The notes under the pieces: model-generated
The model's database searches: none
What the model saw: the letters and a program-made list of their open reading frames with translations, nothing else
Told to the model about the DNA's origin: nothing
Source: Agrypnia vestita
Lineage: Eukaryota; Arthropoda; Insecta; Trichoptera; Phryganeidae
Reading direction: 5' to 3'
Assembly (NCBI GenBank): GCA_016648135.1
Contig: JADDOH010008062.1
Coordinates: 62,001-126,000 of the forward strand
Length of the DNA: 64,000 nucleotides
Shown here: positions 1 to 8,984 of the stretch, piece by piece
How the letters are laid out: every line of letters begins with the position of its first letter
How positions within the stretch are numbered: the first letter of the stretch is position 1
Translations under genes and position numbers: made by a program

Positions 1-196
1 ATTATGACTATTTCTTGAGTCAATTTTTGTCAAAATGGACTATAAAAAATAAAAATAAATAAAAATTCTACTAGCGGGACATGTAGTTGGATTACACTCA
101 GTTACAACGAGGACTTATTCCAAACACTGAGAAAAATATACGTCAACATTTTTTGAGGACGCAAGCTATCATTTGATTTTATCCCCAGGGGAACAT

Positions 197-1285
197 CATT
201 AATCGAGATATATTATAGATGTCTCATAGGGATGAAGCTACTTATTTATATGGGAATGTAGGTATGAAATTCTTTCTCACATCTGTACTGGTTTATGGAA
301 ATACATTTTCAGACACAAGTGGCGGTAGTAAAGATACTACACACATATAGATTGAGGTGTGCATCTTAAACAAATTAATATATACCTATACAATTTACAA
401 ATATTTGAAAAATTTGTTAAAAAAATGGGTGGAATTGGTGATGGTGGTTACATTGTGTAAAGTGGTCACCAGGGATATGCATTATTTGAAATGCAAATAC
501 AAAATATTAAATTTTTTATTTTGTATTTGAAATACCTTTTTTATTTAAAATACTTTAATAAACATATTTTGTATTTGAAAAACGCAAAATTCTTATCTTT
601 AATTTTTTATTTCATACTTCACACTTTTTACACATTTTATTTCATCGAAAATTCCTTTTTTATGAACGTACCCATCGAAGTGTTGCCAATATTGAGACCA
701 ACTCTCTTCTGTATCTAGAGATAAAGATAATAAACATTACAATAGATCTGGAAACACCACAATTTTTAAAAGATGATGACAATAGATTAAGTTCATCGAA
801 CGATATCCTACTGTGAAAAAACTTTTCCTTAAATATAATACTTGCTAAGAAAGTTCTGCTCATGTTGAACGATTATTTTTATTTGGTGGAATGATAATGA
901 GACCACATAGACGAAACATTAAACATGAATTGTTTAAACAAATATAAGTGTTAAAATCAGAGAAATAAATCTCTTGCAAAAATCTTAACTAACTAAAGGT
1001 ATTTTATCTGAATAAAGGTATTTTGAAAATACGTATTTTGTATTTAAATAGTTTTTTTTAAAACAATTTTGTATTTGCATTTAAAATAGAAAAGTAACCA
1101 TTTTTTGCATTTTGAATTTAAATACTTTTAATAAATTATTTTGCACATCTCTGGTGGTCCCATAAGCCGTACGATATAGGTCGTAAGCCCTATGGACACC
1201 CAAAAATACTTTCAGACCTACTTTCCATATAAAAAAATAGTTTATTTTCTATGAGACATCAATAATATATTTATCTTGATTAATG
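197..1285. mobile_element. Short inverted-repeat element (GATGTCTCATAG family), split by a hAT insertion
   Basis: The two ends are inverted copies of one another: about 80 bp at 197-275 pair with the reverse complement of 1200-1285, including ATTAATC and GATGTCTCATAG. Related copies lie at 9828-10095, 45212-45385 and 54371-54495, sharing GATGTCTCATAG or its derivatives, AAGTAGGTATGGAAG and GCTTACGACCTATCGTAC. No coding capacity is visible, so it is a non-autonomous element of unknown superfamily. The middle (470-1153) is a later hAT insertion. Without it the element is about 400 bp. Confidence 0.7.
470..1153. mobile_element. Non-autonomous hAT element nested in the GATGTCTCATAG repeat
   Basis: The termini are CAGGGATATGCA on the left and TGCACATCTCTG on the right, 10 of 12 matching as inverted repeats and typical of hAT ends (CAGRGATGTGCA). 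Flanking 8-bp direct repeats GTGGTCAC (462-469) and GTGGTCCC (1154-1161) match 7 of 8, as expected for hAT target duplications. The interior is A+T-rich with repeated GTATTTGAAATAC-like motifs and has no transposase. The paralogue near 9935-9950 reads through the target without an insert, confirming the boundaries. The 75-residue frame at 491-718 is chance. Confidence 0.8.
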
Positions 1286-1639
1286 TTATTACGATGTGTT
1301 GTCACTTTTTACGTTAGTGATTGCAATTTCTTAGCTTCCATCTCCAAGTTCAATTTTTATTTCACTGTCTTACTTACCTTTGTGAAATGATTCGTTGATA
1401 TCTTATCCATGTACGAATCGTGTATGAAGGAAAATATCAATTGACTTTTTAATTATCAAGATTTTTATATTACATTTTATAAAATCGATAAAAAAGGGTA
1501 CCCTTTTTTATAAATAATCTTATTGAGGTCTCTTCGAACAAAATCGATTCGATAATAAATGAAATCCTTCTCTTACGTAGTACGGCGCGCAAACATTGTG
1601 GTCTTCTGTGTATAGTTTTTTGGGATATTCTGCCGTGTA

Positions 1640-1700
1640 TATGCAACCTCTCTGGCCAACGTTTCGGATCCCATTGCAGGGTCCATCATCAGGGCTGATG
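1640..1700 (-). ncRNA. Hammerhead-ribozyme-like motif in PLE terminal repeat
   Basis: On the minus strand CTGATGA (complement of 1686-1692) is followed by one unpaired T, a stem GGA-CCC/GGG-a-TCC closed by a 6-nt loop, and GAAAC (complement of 1661-1665), then GGCC and GGTT that can pair as a third helix. This is the order of the hammerhead core (CUGANGA, stem II, GAAA). Hammerhead motifs are known in PLE pLTRs. The extra base before stem II and the sequence GCA where GTA is expected make activity uncertain. Confidence 0.5.
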
Positions 1701-1852
1701 GGATGAGTGAGTGTTGAAGTGTAGGTTAAGTATTGCCTTGCATTACCGTACCGAAGTCAGGGTGTCTCCATGTTTGTGTTATGTTAAATACTGGATTGCA
1801 GTACCGTGTCGAAAGCAAGGTGTGTGTCTTGATGTAGTGTGTTATGTATCTA

Positions 1853-2284
1853 CTAATGGATGTCGGACTGTGCGGATCGTCGATTTGATTTATCCTGCAG
1901 CGCCGGATACCACGATGTTTTTAACTTAAGACCGTCATCCCTATTAATGTTTACCGGGTGCTTGTATATTTCAATTGCTTCTTTGACCAGGCGCGTGTGG
2001 TGACTTTTGGGCTTTCCTAAGATTTTCGGCTCAAATGAAAAATGGTGGCCCGTATCTAGAAAGTGCTCAGCCAATGCCGATTTTTCCGGGTGACCGAGTT
2101 TGCATGCTCTTTTATGCTCATCAACCCTTTTTGAAATCGTGCGTGCTGTTTGTCCCACATACACTTTGTCGCAATTTTGACAGTCGAGCCTATAAACACC
2201 GTCGGTCTCAAGGGGATCCCGATCCTTCGCTGGTCTTAAGAGGTCCTTAAGGAGGCACAGTCCGACATCCGTTAGTAGATACAT
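1853..2284 (-). CDS. GIY-YIG endonuclease domain of a Penelope-like retroelement (partial)
   Basis: This 143-residue open frame carries the paired GIY-YIG motifs as GVYRL and YVGQTART, then a conserved Arg/Lys-rich helix (SKRVDEHKRACK), a His-containing stretch (HFLDTGHHFSF) and REAIEIYK-like sequence (here KEAIEIYKHP). These are the hallmarks of the C-terminal endonuclease of Penelope-like elements, which nicks DNA for target-primed reverse transcription. The first roughly 28 residues come from the inverted terminal arm, so the Met at 2284 is not a native start. No reverse transcriptase lies upstream. The frame has no stop but is unlikely to be functional alone. Confidence 0.8.
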   Translation of the reverse strand: MYLLTDVGLCLLKDLLRPAKDRDPLETDGVYRLDCQNCDKVYVGQTARTISKRVDEHKRACKLGHPEKSALAEHFLDTGHHFSFEPKILGKPKSHHTRLVKEAIEIYKHPVNINRDDGLKLKTSWYPALQDKSNRRSAQSDIH

Positions 2285-2431
2285 AACGCACTACATCAAG
2301 ACACACACCTTGCTTTCGACACGGTACTGCAATCCAGTATTTAACATAACACAAACTTGGAGACACCCTGACTTCGGTACGGTATTGCAAGGCAATACTT
2401 AACCTACACTTCAACACGCACTCATCACATT

Positions 2432-2490
2432 AGCCCTGATAATGGACCCTGCAATGGGATCCGAAACGTTGGCCAGAGAGGTCGCATATA
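2432..2490 (+). ncRNA. Degenerate hammerhead-like motif in the inverted PLE arm
   Basis: This is the opposite-arm copy of the motif at 1640-1700. It reads CTGATAA (2436-2442), so the conserved G of CUGANGA is replaced by A, which should abolish catalysis. The GGACCC stem and GAAAC (2463-2467) are intact. Confidence 0.5.
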
Positions 2491-2574
2491 CACGGCAGAA
2501 TATCCCAAAAAACTATACACAGAAGATTCTGAACGTCCGTGAAAACCTAAGGACATTATTAAACATGGTGGTGT

Positions 2575-2960
2575 AATAAATTTATATTGCACTTTCCAAA
2601 ATCATCCAGGTATGTTTTAAATTGACCAATTTTATTACACACTTTGACCATGAACGATTTCGCGCTTCGCCGGTAACATATGAATTAATTTGTATCGATT
2701 AAGTGAACCCAATCAAGAGAACTGTTTCATATCACATTCCGTATCGGGAGGTTCGCATCAGGAGGAGTGGATTCCGGGCGAAGTTCGCCGCTTCATTTGA
2801 AGTTGGTCCGAAACATTTATTCCCTCCTGATATCCTTCCCGCGTCCCTTCCGCCCCGCCGCTGCGTAATAAGTGTATGTAAGCATTTTAGTGGCTAGGGG
2901 CGAGTGGAACACTACAAACACAATATATTATAATTAATATTAAAAGTATTAAGTTTGTTA
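2575..2960. other. Unassigned stretch with a GC-richer island
   Basis: No repeat family or gene is recognised. About 2700-2900 is clearly richer in G+C and CpG than its surroundings and holds a 64-residue chance frame. Either an old unrecognised repeat or a non-coding island. Confidence 0.3.
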
Positions 2961-2964
2961 AAAT

Positions 2965-3110
2965 AAAACACAAATCACTTTGTTTTCACCACTTTATTAG
3001 ATTGAACAATCTACATGTTTCGAGAACAATGTTCGCTCCTTCAGGATCATTTGTGTACTAAAAATTTAAAAAGTTAAACCGAGCAATTGTGTTACGGTGA
3101 AGGGGTTGGT
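2965..3110 (-). mobile_element. Terminal fragment of a Penelope-like element
   Basis: The segment CACTTTGTTTTCACCACTT recurs with small changes at about 4707 and 51720, in each case directly before a hammerhead-like motif of a PLE. Here the motif sits at 3009-3048 on the minus strand. No protein remnant was recognised next to it. The G-rich tract at about 3100-3145 follows. Confidence 0.55.
3009..3048 (-). ncRNA. Hammerhead-like motif (CTGAAGG variant)
   Basis: On the minus strand: GATC, CTGAAGG (complement of 3038-3044), a stem GA-gc-GAAC/GTTC-TC, GAAAC (3017-3021), AT, GTA, then GATTG. The last segment can pair with GATC upstream of the core as helix I. Compared with CUGANGA the final A is G, so the core is imperfect. 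Helix III would be two base pairs with a 2-nt loop, as in the other copies. Confidence 0.45.
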
Positions 3111-3680
3111 GAGGGGGTAGGTGAAGGGAGGGGGGGTTCGAGGTTTTAATTATTGTGGGTCATCTGGAGAGGATGGAATGTTAAGTTGAAAAATATTCAA
3201 AATAGGATTATGCAAAAATTTTGTCTATGTATTTATCATATTAGAATTAATATTAACATTTTTCCTAATTTCAAGTATTTCTAGATTATTTATTCGTCCA
3301 TGTTCCGAGAAATATAGCATTCTTTACACAAAATACATTTTTATATCGCGCATGCAAAGCTTTCAATAATAATTGTATCGATATTGACCTCCTCAACATT
3401 GGTCTTACTGAATTAATAAGAATGCTTAGATTACATGTACTAAATTGACTTTGACCATTCGCTCACTATACCTAATCTTCTCTTCCTCCACCCCTATCCT
3501 GAATCCTACCTTCTCATCATTTTTCACCCATTATTTAACTCATTTCTTGATATACTTTATCTTTTTTCACATTCAATCATTTACCATTATTCCTTCTTAA
3601 CATTATTTGTTGCTTTGTTCTTAACATCTGTGAATCTTTTTAATTGGTCTATGAAATGATCACTATGCTTTTACATTATA

Positions 3681-4211
3681 TGTGTGGAAGCCATTCCACC
3701 ATACAGACAGGCGCACATCTAGATGGCACATACGTGACAGGGGGCTGATGATACTGCCCTAGCGACACGCGCCCATGCCCAGGCGTCCTGCCGGCGCCGA
3801 GAAATGTAGCTCAACACCAGGTGAACCCGCTAACGCATCGAAAGTGCGACAGCCGCGGACTGTGGATTACGACCACGCAGCAAACCGAGGATATAGGAAT
3901 CCGTTGGAGTCAGCGAAATTGCAGCAGCATGAGGCAAGTAAACCGCGCAATTCCGTTGGCAAATCGAATATAAGAAGGAAGACGCACCGCACACATCATC
4001 TCACTCCTTCGGGACTACTCGACAGGCGAAAGCCCTCTCCGACCGACATCTCACTTTTCGGAGACCACTAGATCGAGCGGAAGCTCTCGCGGCTTAATAT
4101 TTCATTTACTGTGTTCTTATATCACGATTGTGCCTTTATATTCCACAATAAATTTTATTTAATCATCGCGACTTTGGAATCCTGCAGGGAACTCCGAACC
4201 CTTCAAATACA
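3681..4211 (+). repeat. LTR of a Ty3/Gypsy element, CsRn1-like
   Basis: The block starts TGTG and ends ACA, has a TATA-like AATATAAGAAGG near 3967-3978 and an AATAAA signal near 4147, and is followed after three bases by a primer-binding site. It is markedly richer in G+C than its surroundings, as LTRs often are. A tRNA-Trp primer is characteristic of the CsRn1/kabuki clade. Only about 90 bp of internal sequence follow before similarity to anything recognisable stops, so the body is deleted. The 98-residue frame at 3775-4071 lies inside the LTR and is not taken as a gene. Confidence 0.65.
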
Positions 4212-4214
4212 GAG

Positions 4215-4223
4215 TGGTGACCC
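4215..4223 (+). other. Primer-binding site, tRNA-Trp type
   Basis: TGGTGACCC is the complement of the 3' end of eukaryotic tRNA-Trp (GGGTCA plus CCA). It lies three bases after the LTR end, where reverse transcription of an LTR retroelement is primed. Confidence 0.65.
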
Positions 4224-4374
4224 TACTAGCCTTCACGGAAAGATACACCAGAGGCGGTGGCCTTTACACCACCAAATATGTTTAAAAACTGTTAAGATTC
4301 CTTGATAAATAAATAAATAAATTTAATTTAATGTTATTAACGATACTATGTACCAATGACTTATTATGTTGCAG

Positions 4375-4640
4375 TGCTGTAGCAGCGAATGTGTTGAATA
4401 ATCTTTAGAATCTCACATGGCAAGCACCGCCCCGCCCCGTGTTGCCGATACAATAATAGTATACGGCAAGGACGTGCCGCACAGCCGTCTCCAGCAGAGC
4501 GGGAGTAACTCAATATTTTTTAAGTCGTGTACTTTTTGCGGCAATCTTCCGCCCACCTCCGACACGACCGGCGATGATTGAGATGCCTGTTGAGATACTG
4601 TATTTGATAATACTCTACATTCTCGGAGATACGATAAATT
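4375..4640. other. Unassigned GC-richer segment
   Basis: CpG-containing sequence around 4415-4590 lies between the LTR remnant and the next PLE. No open frame or repeat similarity within the window was found. Confidence 0.25.
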
Positions 4641-4689
4641 AATTATGGGGCCTATGGAATTATCTCAACTCAAATAAGAAATATAATTC

Positions 4690-5520
4690 ATATAATCAAT
4701 AAAAATACACTTTGTTTTCACCATTTATATTTTGAAAATATCAACACGTTTAAGGGACAATTTGCCCCTTTGTCAGGATACAATGTATACTGACAAATTA
4801 AAAATCGAAGTATACATGAAATGATTAATAAAAAAGTAAACATGAAAACAAATTTAAAAGATGACTATTTGTAAAAAGGGCCTGGTTACTTATAATATTC
4901 AATTTACTATTTTCAAAAGACTTCTCCATTTCAAACATTTTTATTTCCTAAATTTCTATTTTATCAAACCATAATTCTGTTTCATTTGTATGTAAAATTT
5001 GTAAACCCTTATTAATATTAAAAGAATGATCCGTAGTAAAACATGGTTCGCAAATTCGGAATAATTATATTATTGCTACTTAAACACCTCAAGCGTTTCT
5101 TAACTCTAACATAAAAATTTCGACACGTTTTTTCTATATTTAAATAATCACAATCATTACAAATCAATTTATAAATACCAGATTTAAAAAGAAATCATCC
5201 TTATCCTTATTATTTAATGTGTATTTTTTATATTTTGTGTAAGTATAGAAAGCTGGTTGAATAACATTCGTTTTATTTTAACTACTGAATTTGAAATAAG
5301 ATTATTTATAAATGCAATTTTTCTCCAATGCTTTTCAGTATTGGAGGGTAAATAAAAGATTTAAAAGATATTTTTAGACTTTTAATTTAACATACTATCT
5401 ATATTATTTTATATTAATTTTGAAACAAAACCATTATTAAATGCAATCCGTTTAATAATATCAATGTTTAAATTATCTCCAGATAATGGAACAGTAATCA
5501 ATCTACTTTAATTAATCAAA
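4690..5520 (-). mobile_element. Penelope-like element, decayed (family B)
   Basis: The minus strand holds, in order, a decayed C-terminal reverse transcriptase/linker region, a GIY-YIG domain and a terminal repeat with a degenerate hammerhead-like motif (4748-4776, CTGACAA and TAAAC). The same arrangement and sequence recur at 18490-18950, 49325-49850 and 51715-52140. The element is 5'-truncated and has several in-frame stops. Confidence 0.75.
5040..5515 (-). pseudogene. PLE C-terminal RT/linker and GIY-YIG domain remnant
   Basis: Reading the minus strand gives RLITVPLSGDN and IKRIAFNNGF, resembling the region after the reverse transcriptase of PLEs. After several stops it gives SGIYKLICNDCDY with a damaged YIG (NIE in place of YIG), then EKTCRNFYVRVKKRLRCL. 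The GIY half is intact and the YIG half is mutated. It is the oldest-looking of the family B copies. Confidence 0.65.
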
Positions 5521-5524
5521 TAAG

Positions 5525-5860
5525 AAAATTTCTACAGCTACTACTTCTATACAGCTGCGAATATAATTCCTTTCTGTCGACAAACAAAATTCCAGCAACC
5601 ACAGTATTTGCAGCAAGCGCTTCTTCAAATGAAAATGCGGCAAACTGGTATTTGAAGCATTAGGATGCAACGAATACATAAGCAAGTATATAAGGTTGTG
5701 CGGGTAGGTTCCTTATTATTAATACTGTTCAAATTTAATACATATAAATTTATATAAATGAAAAATTGGATCATTTGGAAATACGAAAGTGAATTGCTTA
5801 ATCGATTCTTATGATAGTTTCTTAAAATTTTTTGGCATGTATTTAAGCCCGCTCGCCGAG
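5525..5860. other. Unassigned A+T-rich stretch
   Basis: Only short chance frames. The 128-residue minus-strand frame at 5625-6011 derives half its length from the adjoining foldback and is not accepted as a gene. Confidence 0.3.
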
Positions 5861-6030
5861 CAGAGAGAATTTCGTATATTGACCCTACACTACGTATCCT
5901 CGTCGCTAGCGCACAATTATGTTTGCTGTCACGCTCGCCCGCTGTGCCTGTGCGAGCGTGACAGCAAACATAATTGTGCGCCAGCGACAAGGATACGTAG
6001 CGTAGGGTCAATGTACGAAATTCTCTCTGC
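5861..6030. repeat. Near-perfect 78-bp foldback (hairpin element)
   Basis: Arms 5861-5938 and 5952-6030 are inverted copies differing at four positions, all transitions, with a 13-nt spacer. Both outer ends read CAGAGAGAATTTCGTA. Such foldbacks arise from MITEs or inverted duplications. A transcript from either strand would form a long hairpin. No target duplication is obvious. Confidence 0.85.
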
Positions 6031-6034
6031 TGGT

Positions 6035-6610
6035 CGACCGTGTTTTACAATTCTTCTTTAAGAATTTTTTTTCTTCGAGCTTTTTGAGTCTTTTTGGGGG
6101 CCTACCAATATGATGTCTACAAGTGGTTCTTGAGTAACTTCTCGATTGTATTTCCAACATGATTGTCTTCTGTCTCGCATATATTCTGATTCTGTTCTTT
6201 TATATGTATTAAGGATATTATTTTCAAACATCTTTACAAGATATTTGTTTGGTCAAGTCTGCAAATCATTATATATAGGTTTTTTATATTTTTGCTTTGC
6301 TGCCCATTTCTATAATTTTATTATTTCATATTAAATTTCTAAAGAAGTTAAACATTTTACAGGTTTAATAACGTTTTGATTGTACGTACATCTAGTTTTT
6401 GAAAATTTCAATTCCTAATTATTATATTCAGACCTGTTTTTACGGCGGCATCCATTAAGTTACTCAATTGGAATCGTTTGATGCAATAGGCACGAACCTA
6501 GTGCAATTGCAATGCAAATTTCAATTTTTGTATTTGGAGATTTTGAAACCGCAAATTTGTGTCATGTGCTCAGACAGCCGCGGTTAGTAAGCGATTTGTG
6601 TGCGCGAATA
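6035..6610. other. Unassigned A+T-rich stretch
   Basis: No recognisable gene or repeat. The frame at 6146-6334 is short and of low complexity. Confidence 0.3.
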
Positions 6611-6611
6611 G

Positions 6612-6805
6612 CGTCAACGAATGGGGACCCACCACTTTCCCAGGGCCGTTCTATGAGCCGACGGCTCCCATATCGGCCCTACTCTTGCGTCGCCAGGTTG
6701 ACATTTTTCTTATTTAAAGCCATCTCCGTGCGGCGCCCGTGTATAGGGCGAACGCCGCAAGGTTCTGGCAGCAAAAAACCCATTCGTTGTCCCCTCCACC
6801 AAGAA
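6612..6805 (+). repeat. Arm of a long inverted-repeat pair (partner 8783-8978)
   Basis: The reverse complement of this GC-rich block matches 8783-8978 at roughly three quarters identity by eye. Shared segments include AATGTCAACCTGG, CATATCGG (in the forward copy) and ACCCACC. Either the two are old terminal inverted repeats of a roughly 2.4-kb element or two copies of one dispersed repeat in opposite orientation. Confidence 0.6.
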
Positions 6806-6830
6806 CTTTCTTTATTAAATCAAATACAAA

Positions 6831-7150
6831 TACAAGAAAATTAAAAGCATATAAAAGAAATAGATTTGTGCAGCGGCATAAAAATCAGAAGTAGAAAAAC
6901 AAAAGCAAAGAAAAATAGAAATAAAATCAGGTTAAATACAAAATCAAAATAAAAAGAAGATAGCAAAATATACAAAAAAAAAAAAAGAGCAAAACATAAA
7001 ACAGTATAAGCGAGGAAGTACACAGGTTAAATTCATAAGCAAAAATAGCAAAAAAATAGTATCATAAATTATCCAAGAAAAGAAAAGTAAGATATAAAAA
7101 CAGGTTAGAAAAGGTTAAAAAAAAAAAAGATTATTGTCACAAAAAAAATT
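6831..7150 (+). other. Strand-asymmetric purine-rich, A-rich tract
   Basis: About 320 bp in which the plus strand is mostly A and G, with recurring CAGGTTA and AAAAGGTTAAA motifs. The 60-residue minus-strand frame here is a composition artefact (almost entirely F, L, Y). It lies between the two inverted-repeat arms. Confidence 0.6.
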
Positions 7151-7154
7151 TTTT

Positions 7155-8180
7155 TTACGAAAACAAACAGAAAAATAACAAAATAAATTTAGATATTGTA
7201 ATAAGATTATAAACTATATATAAACACTCTTATGCACTATAGACAAGTTTTAACACAGATTTCAACAGTATTATAGAATGTTGAGGTCTATTGTCACTTT
7301 AACAATTATGGGATGAACAGGATAAACAGAATAAGCTATCGATTATTATCACCAATGATTGATACTTAAAAGTACGAGAACCCCAGGGAAGAAGAGAGGC
7401 TCCCCCTGGAGTTTTTTATGCGTGGTAACTCACGCAGAGCACTTGTTTTTTAACAATATACCGATTAAACAACACTTTTGGGTCAATTTTCACAAAAGAG
7501 GGTATTTCACTATGGGAGCTTTATTATTGCTGCCTCCTGGAGCGCCTCCGGGAGCGAAACTGAGTGTCCGCACACGCCGGGCGCTGGGACTGAACTGAAT
7601 GGCGTCAGTAATAAACGTCAGTTTGACAGCTCCGGTGCCGTTCTCCATCTTTGAATATCAGGGATAAATTCGCTCATTACTTTGTGAACGACGGCCGTGT
7701 TTTACGGCAAGACACAAAAATATCATTCTGTCAATTCATTTTTGGTGAAAAAATACCTACTTACCTAAAATACTCTTTTTTATTCAACGTGTCTTCACCA
7801 TTTACTATATATCTCCACCAACTCCTGCCAAGCATGGTTCTTGGCAATTTTATTTGAGTAATCCTCACACTGAAGATTCCATATTGCAGGTCATTCTCCA
7901 TTTCATCAATAAAAAGTTCAGTGTCAAAGCGATCCGTAACGAGCTCACGCGTGCTTCTGTTGTGACGTTCACTGCGCGATTCTATTTTCTAGCGATTGAG
8001 TGGCGGGCACCGCGCTGTTTGACTAACCGTGCGGTTACGTCTGAACCATTACATACATACCTACATAAATAAGACCCGCGCGGATCCCACGCGATTCTGA
8101 ATCCTTTTCTGAGTCTGAGTCATATCTTTTATGTTATTTTTCTTGTATTATAATTGTGTATTTTTTTTTTTTTAATAAAG
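7155..8180. other. Unassigned, with GC-rich patches
   Basis: GC-richer patches occur at 7370-7440, 7520-7640 and 7920-8110, with an AATAAA near 8174 after a T tract. Frames at 7359-7598, 7651-7857 and 7854-8072 have no recognisable domain. Part may be an internal or LTR segment of an unrecognised element. Confidence 0.3.
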
Positions 8181-8190
8181 ACATATCGAC

Positions 8191-8771
8191 GGCTCCTACG
8201 TATAATATCGTAACCCACAAAATTCAATTTTACAGGAGAAGTATTTAAACATATTTTCGTCCGGTATAAATCTCAATTTTTTTGAAATTTCGTTTCAATA
8301 TTTTACTTTATACTGTAGTTTCATCACATCACAAAAAAGTCGAAATTATTAAAGGTTTTTGTAGAAATGCACATACGATATTATACTTCGAAAAAGACGC
8401 GACGTAAAATATCGTATAAATGACATACAACATTTAACTTCGGAAAAGACGCGACGTAAAATATCGTATAAATGACATACAACATTTAACTTCGGAAAAG
8501 ACGCGACGTAAAATAACGTAAGTGTTACATACGATAATTTACTTATGTCATTTTCTCACGCATATTATCGTAAGTGTTACATACGATAGTATATTTCGAA
8601 AAAAAAAATTTGATTGTTTGAGATACGATAAAATATGTCCGAAAAAAACGTTATTTATTGCAAAATACTTTTTTTTCTTTCTTGCAAAAAAAGATATAAT
8701 TAAATACATATGAAATACACAAAAAACTAAAAATCGTCGAGTTGTGGGTTACAATATTATACGTAGGAGCC
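8191..8771. mobile_element. 581-bp non-autonomous TIR element
   Basis: Terminal inverted repeats of 30 bp (8191-8220 and 8742-8771, 29 of 30 matching) begin GGCTCCTACGTATAATAT. The flanks ATCGAC (8185-8190) and ATCGAT (8772-8777) could be a 5-6 bp target duplication. The interior has motifs ACGATA/TATCGT in both orientations and a perfect tandem repeat. No coding sequence. The superfamily cannot be assigned from the ends alone. Confidence 0.8.
8401..8504 (+). repeat. Two perfect tandem copies of a 52-bp unit
   Basis: Positions 8401-8452 and 8453-8504 are identical. Diverged partial units precede (8370-8400) and follow (8505-8520). Internal tandem arrays are common in MITEs. The identity of the two units, against the diverged edges, points to recent slippage or unequal exchange. 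Confidence 0.9.
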
Positions 8772-8782
8772 ATCGATATCTT

Positions 8783-8978
8783 GAGGCGGGGACAGTGAAT
8801 GGTTTTGTTCGAGCGGGCGTGCCACTTCGCAACGGTTATACGACCGGTGCGGAGCAGCACGGTCCTGCTTGTTAGTTGAAAAAAAATGTCAACCTGGAGA
8901 CGATTGAGTAGGACCGATATGGAAGCTTTTGCTCTTAGAACGGTCCTGGGTAAGCGGTGGGTACCATTCACTGTGTCT
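8783..8978 (-). repeat. Arm of a long inverted-repeat pair (partner 6612-6805)
   Basis: This is the inverted copy of 6612-6805 and begins directly beside the right end of the 581-bp TIR element. The 157-residue minus-strand frame at 8651-9124 crosses the boundary between the two repeats and is therefore a chance frame. Confidence 0.6.
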
Positions 8979-8984
8979 GAACGT

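Larger units (their letters stand above)
1603..2560 (-). mobile_element. 5'-truncated Penelope-like element with inverted pLTR arms
   Basis: A GIY-YIG endonuclease frame on the minus strand is enclosed by two long inverted arms: 1603-1875 matches the reverse complement of 2255-2525, and the right arm runs on to about 2560 (GTGAAAACCTAAGGACA). Inverted or tandem terminal repeats (pLTRs) around a reverse transcriptase plus GIY-YIG protein define Penelope-like elements. Here the reverse transcriptase is missing and only the C-terminal endonuclease remains. Each arm carries a hammerhead-like motif. Related arms occur at 10250-10466, 33614-33712, 42418-42515 and 51584-51712. Confidence 0.85.

Noticed and set aside
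3740..3775. CTGATGATACTGCCC in the LTR as a hammerhead
   Set aside because: No matching GAAAC at the required distance.
3775..4071. 98-residue frame as a host gene
   Set aside because: It lies inside the LTR defined by TATA box, AATAAA, TG...CA ends and primer-binding site.
5625..6061. 128- and 90-residue frames on opposite strands
   Set aside because: Both are generated by the 78-bp palindrome; the same peptide (HNYVCCHAR) appears on both strands.
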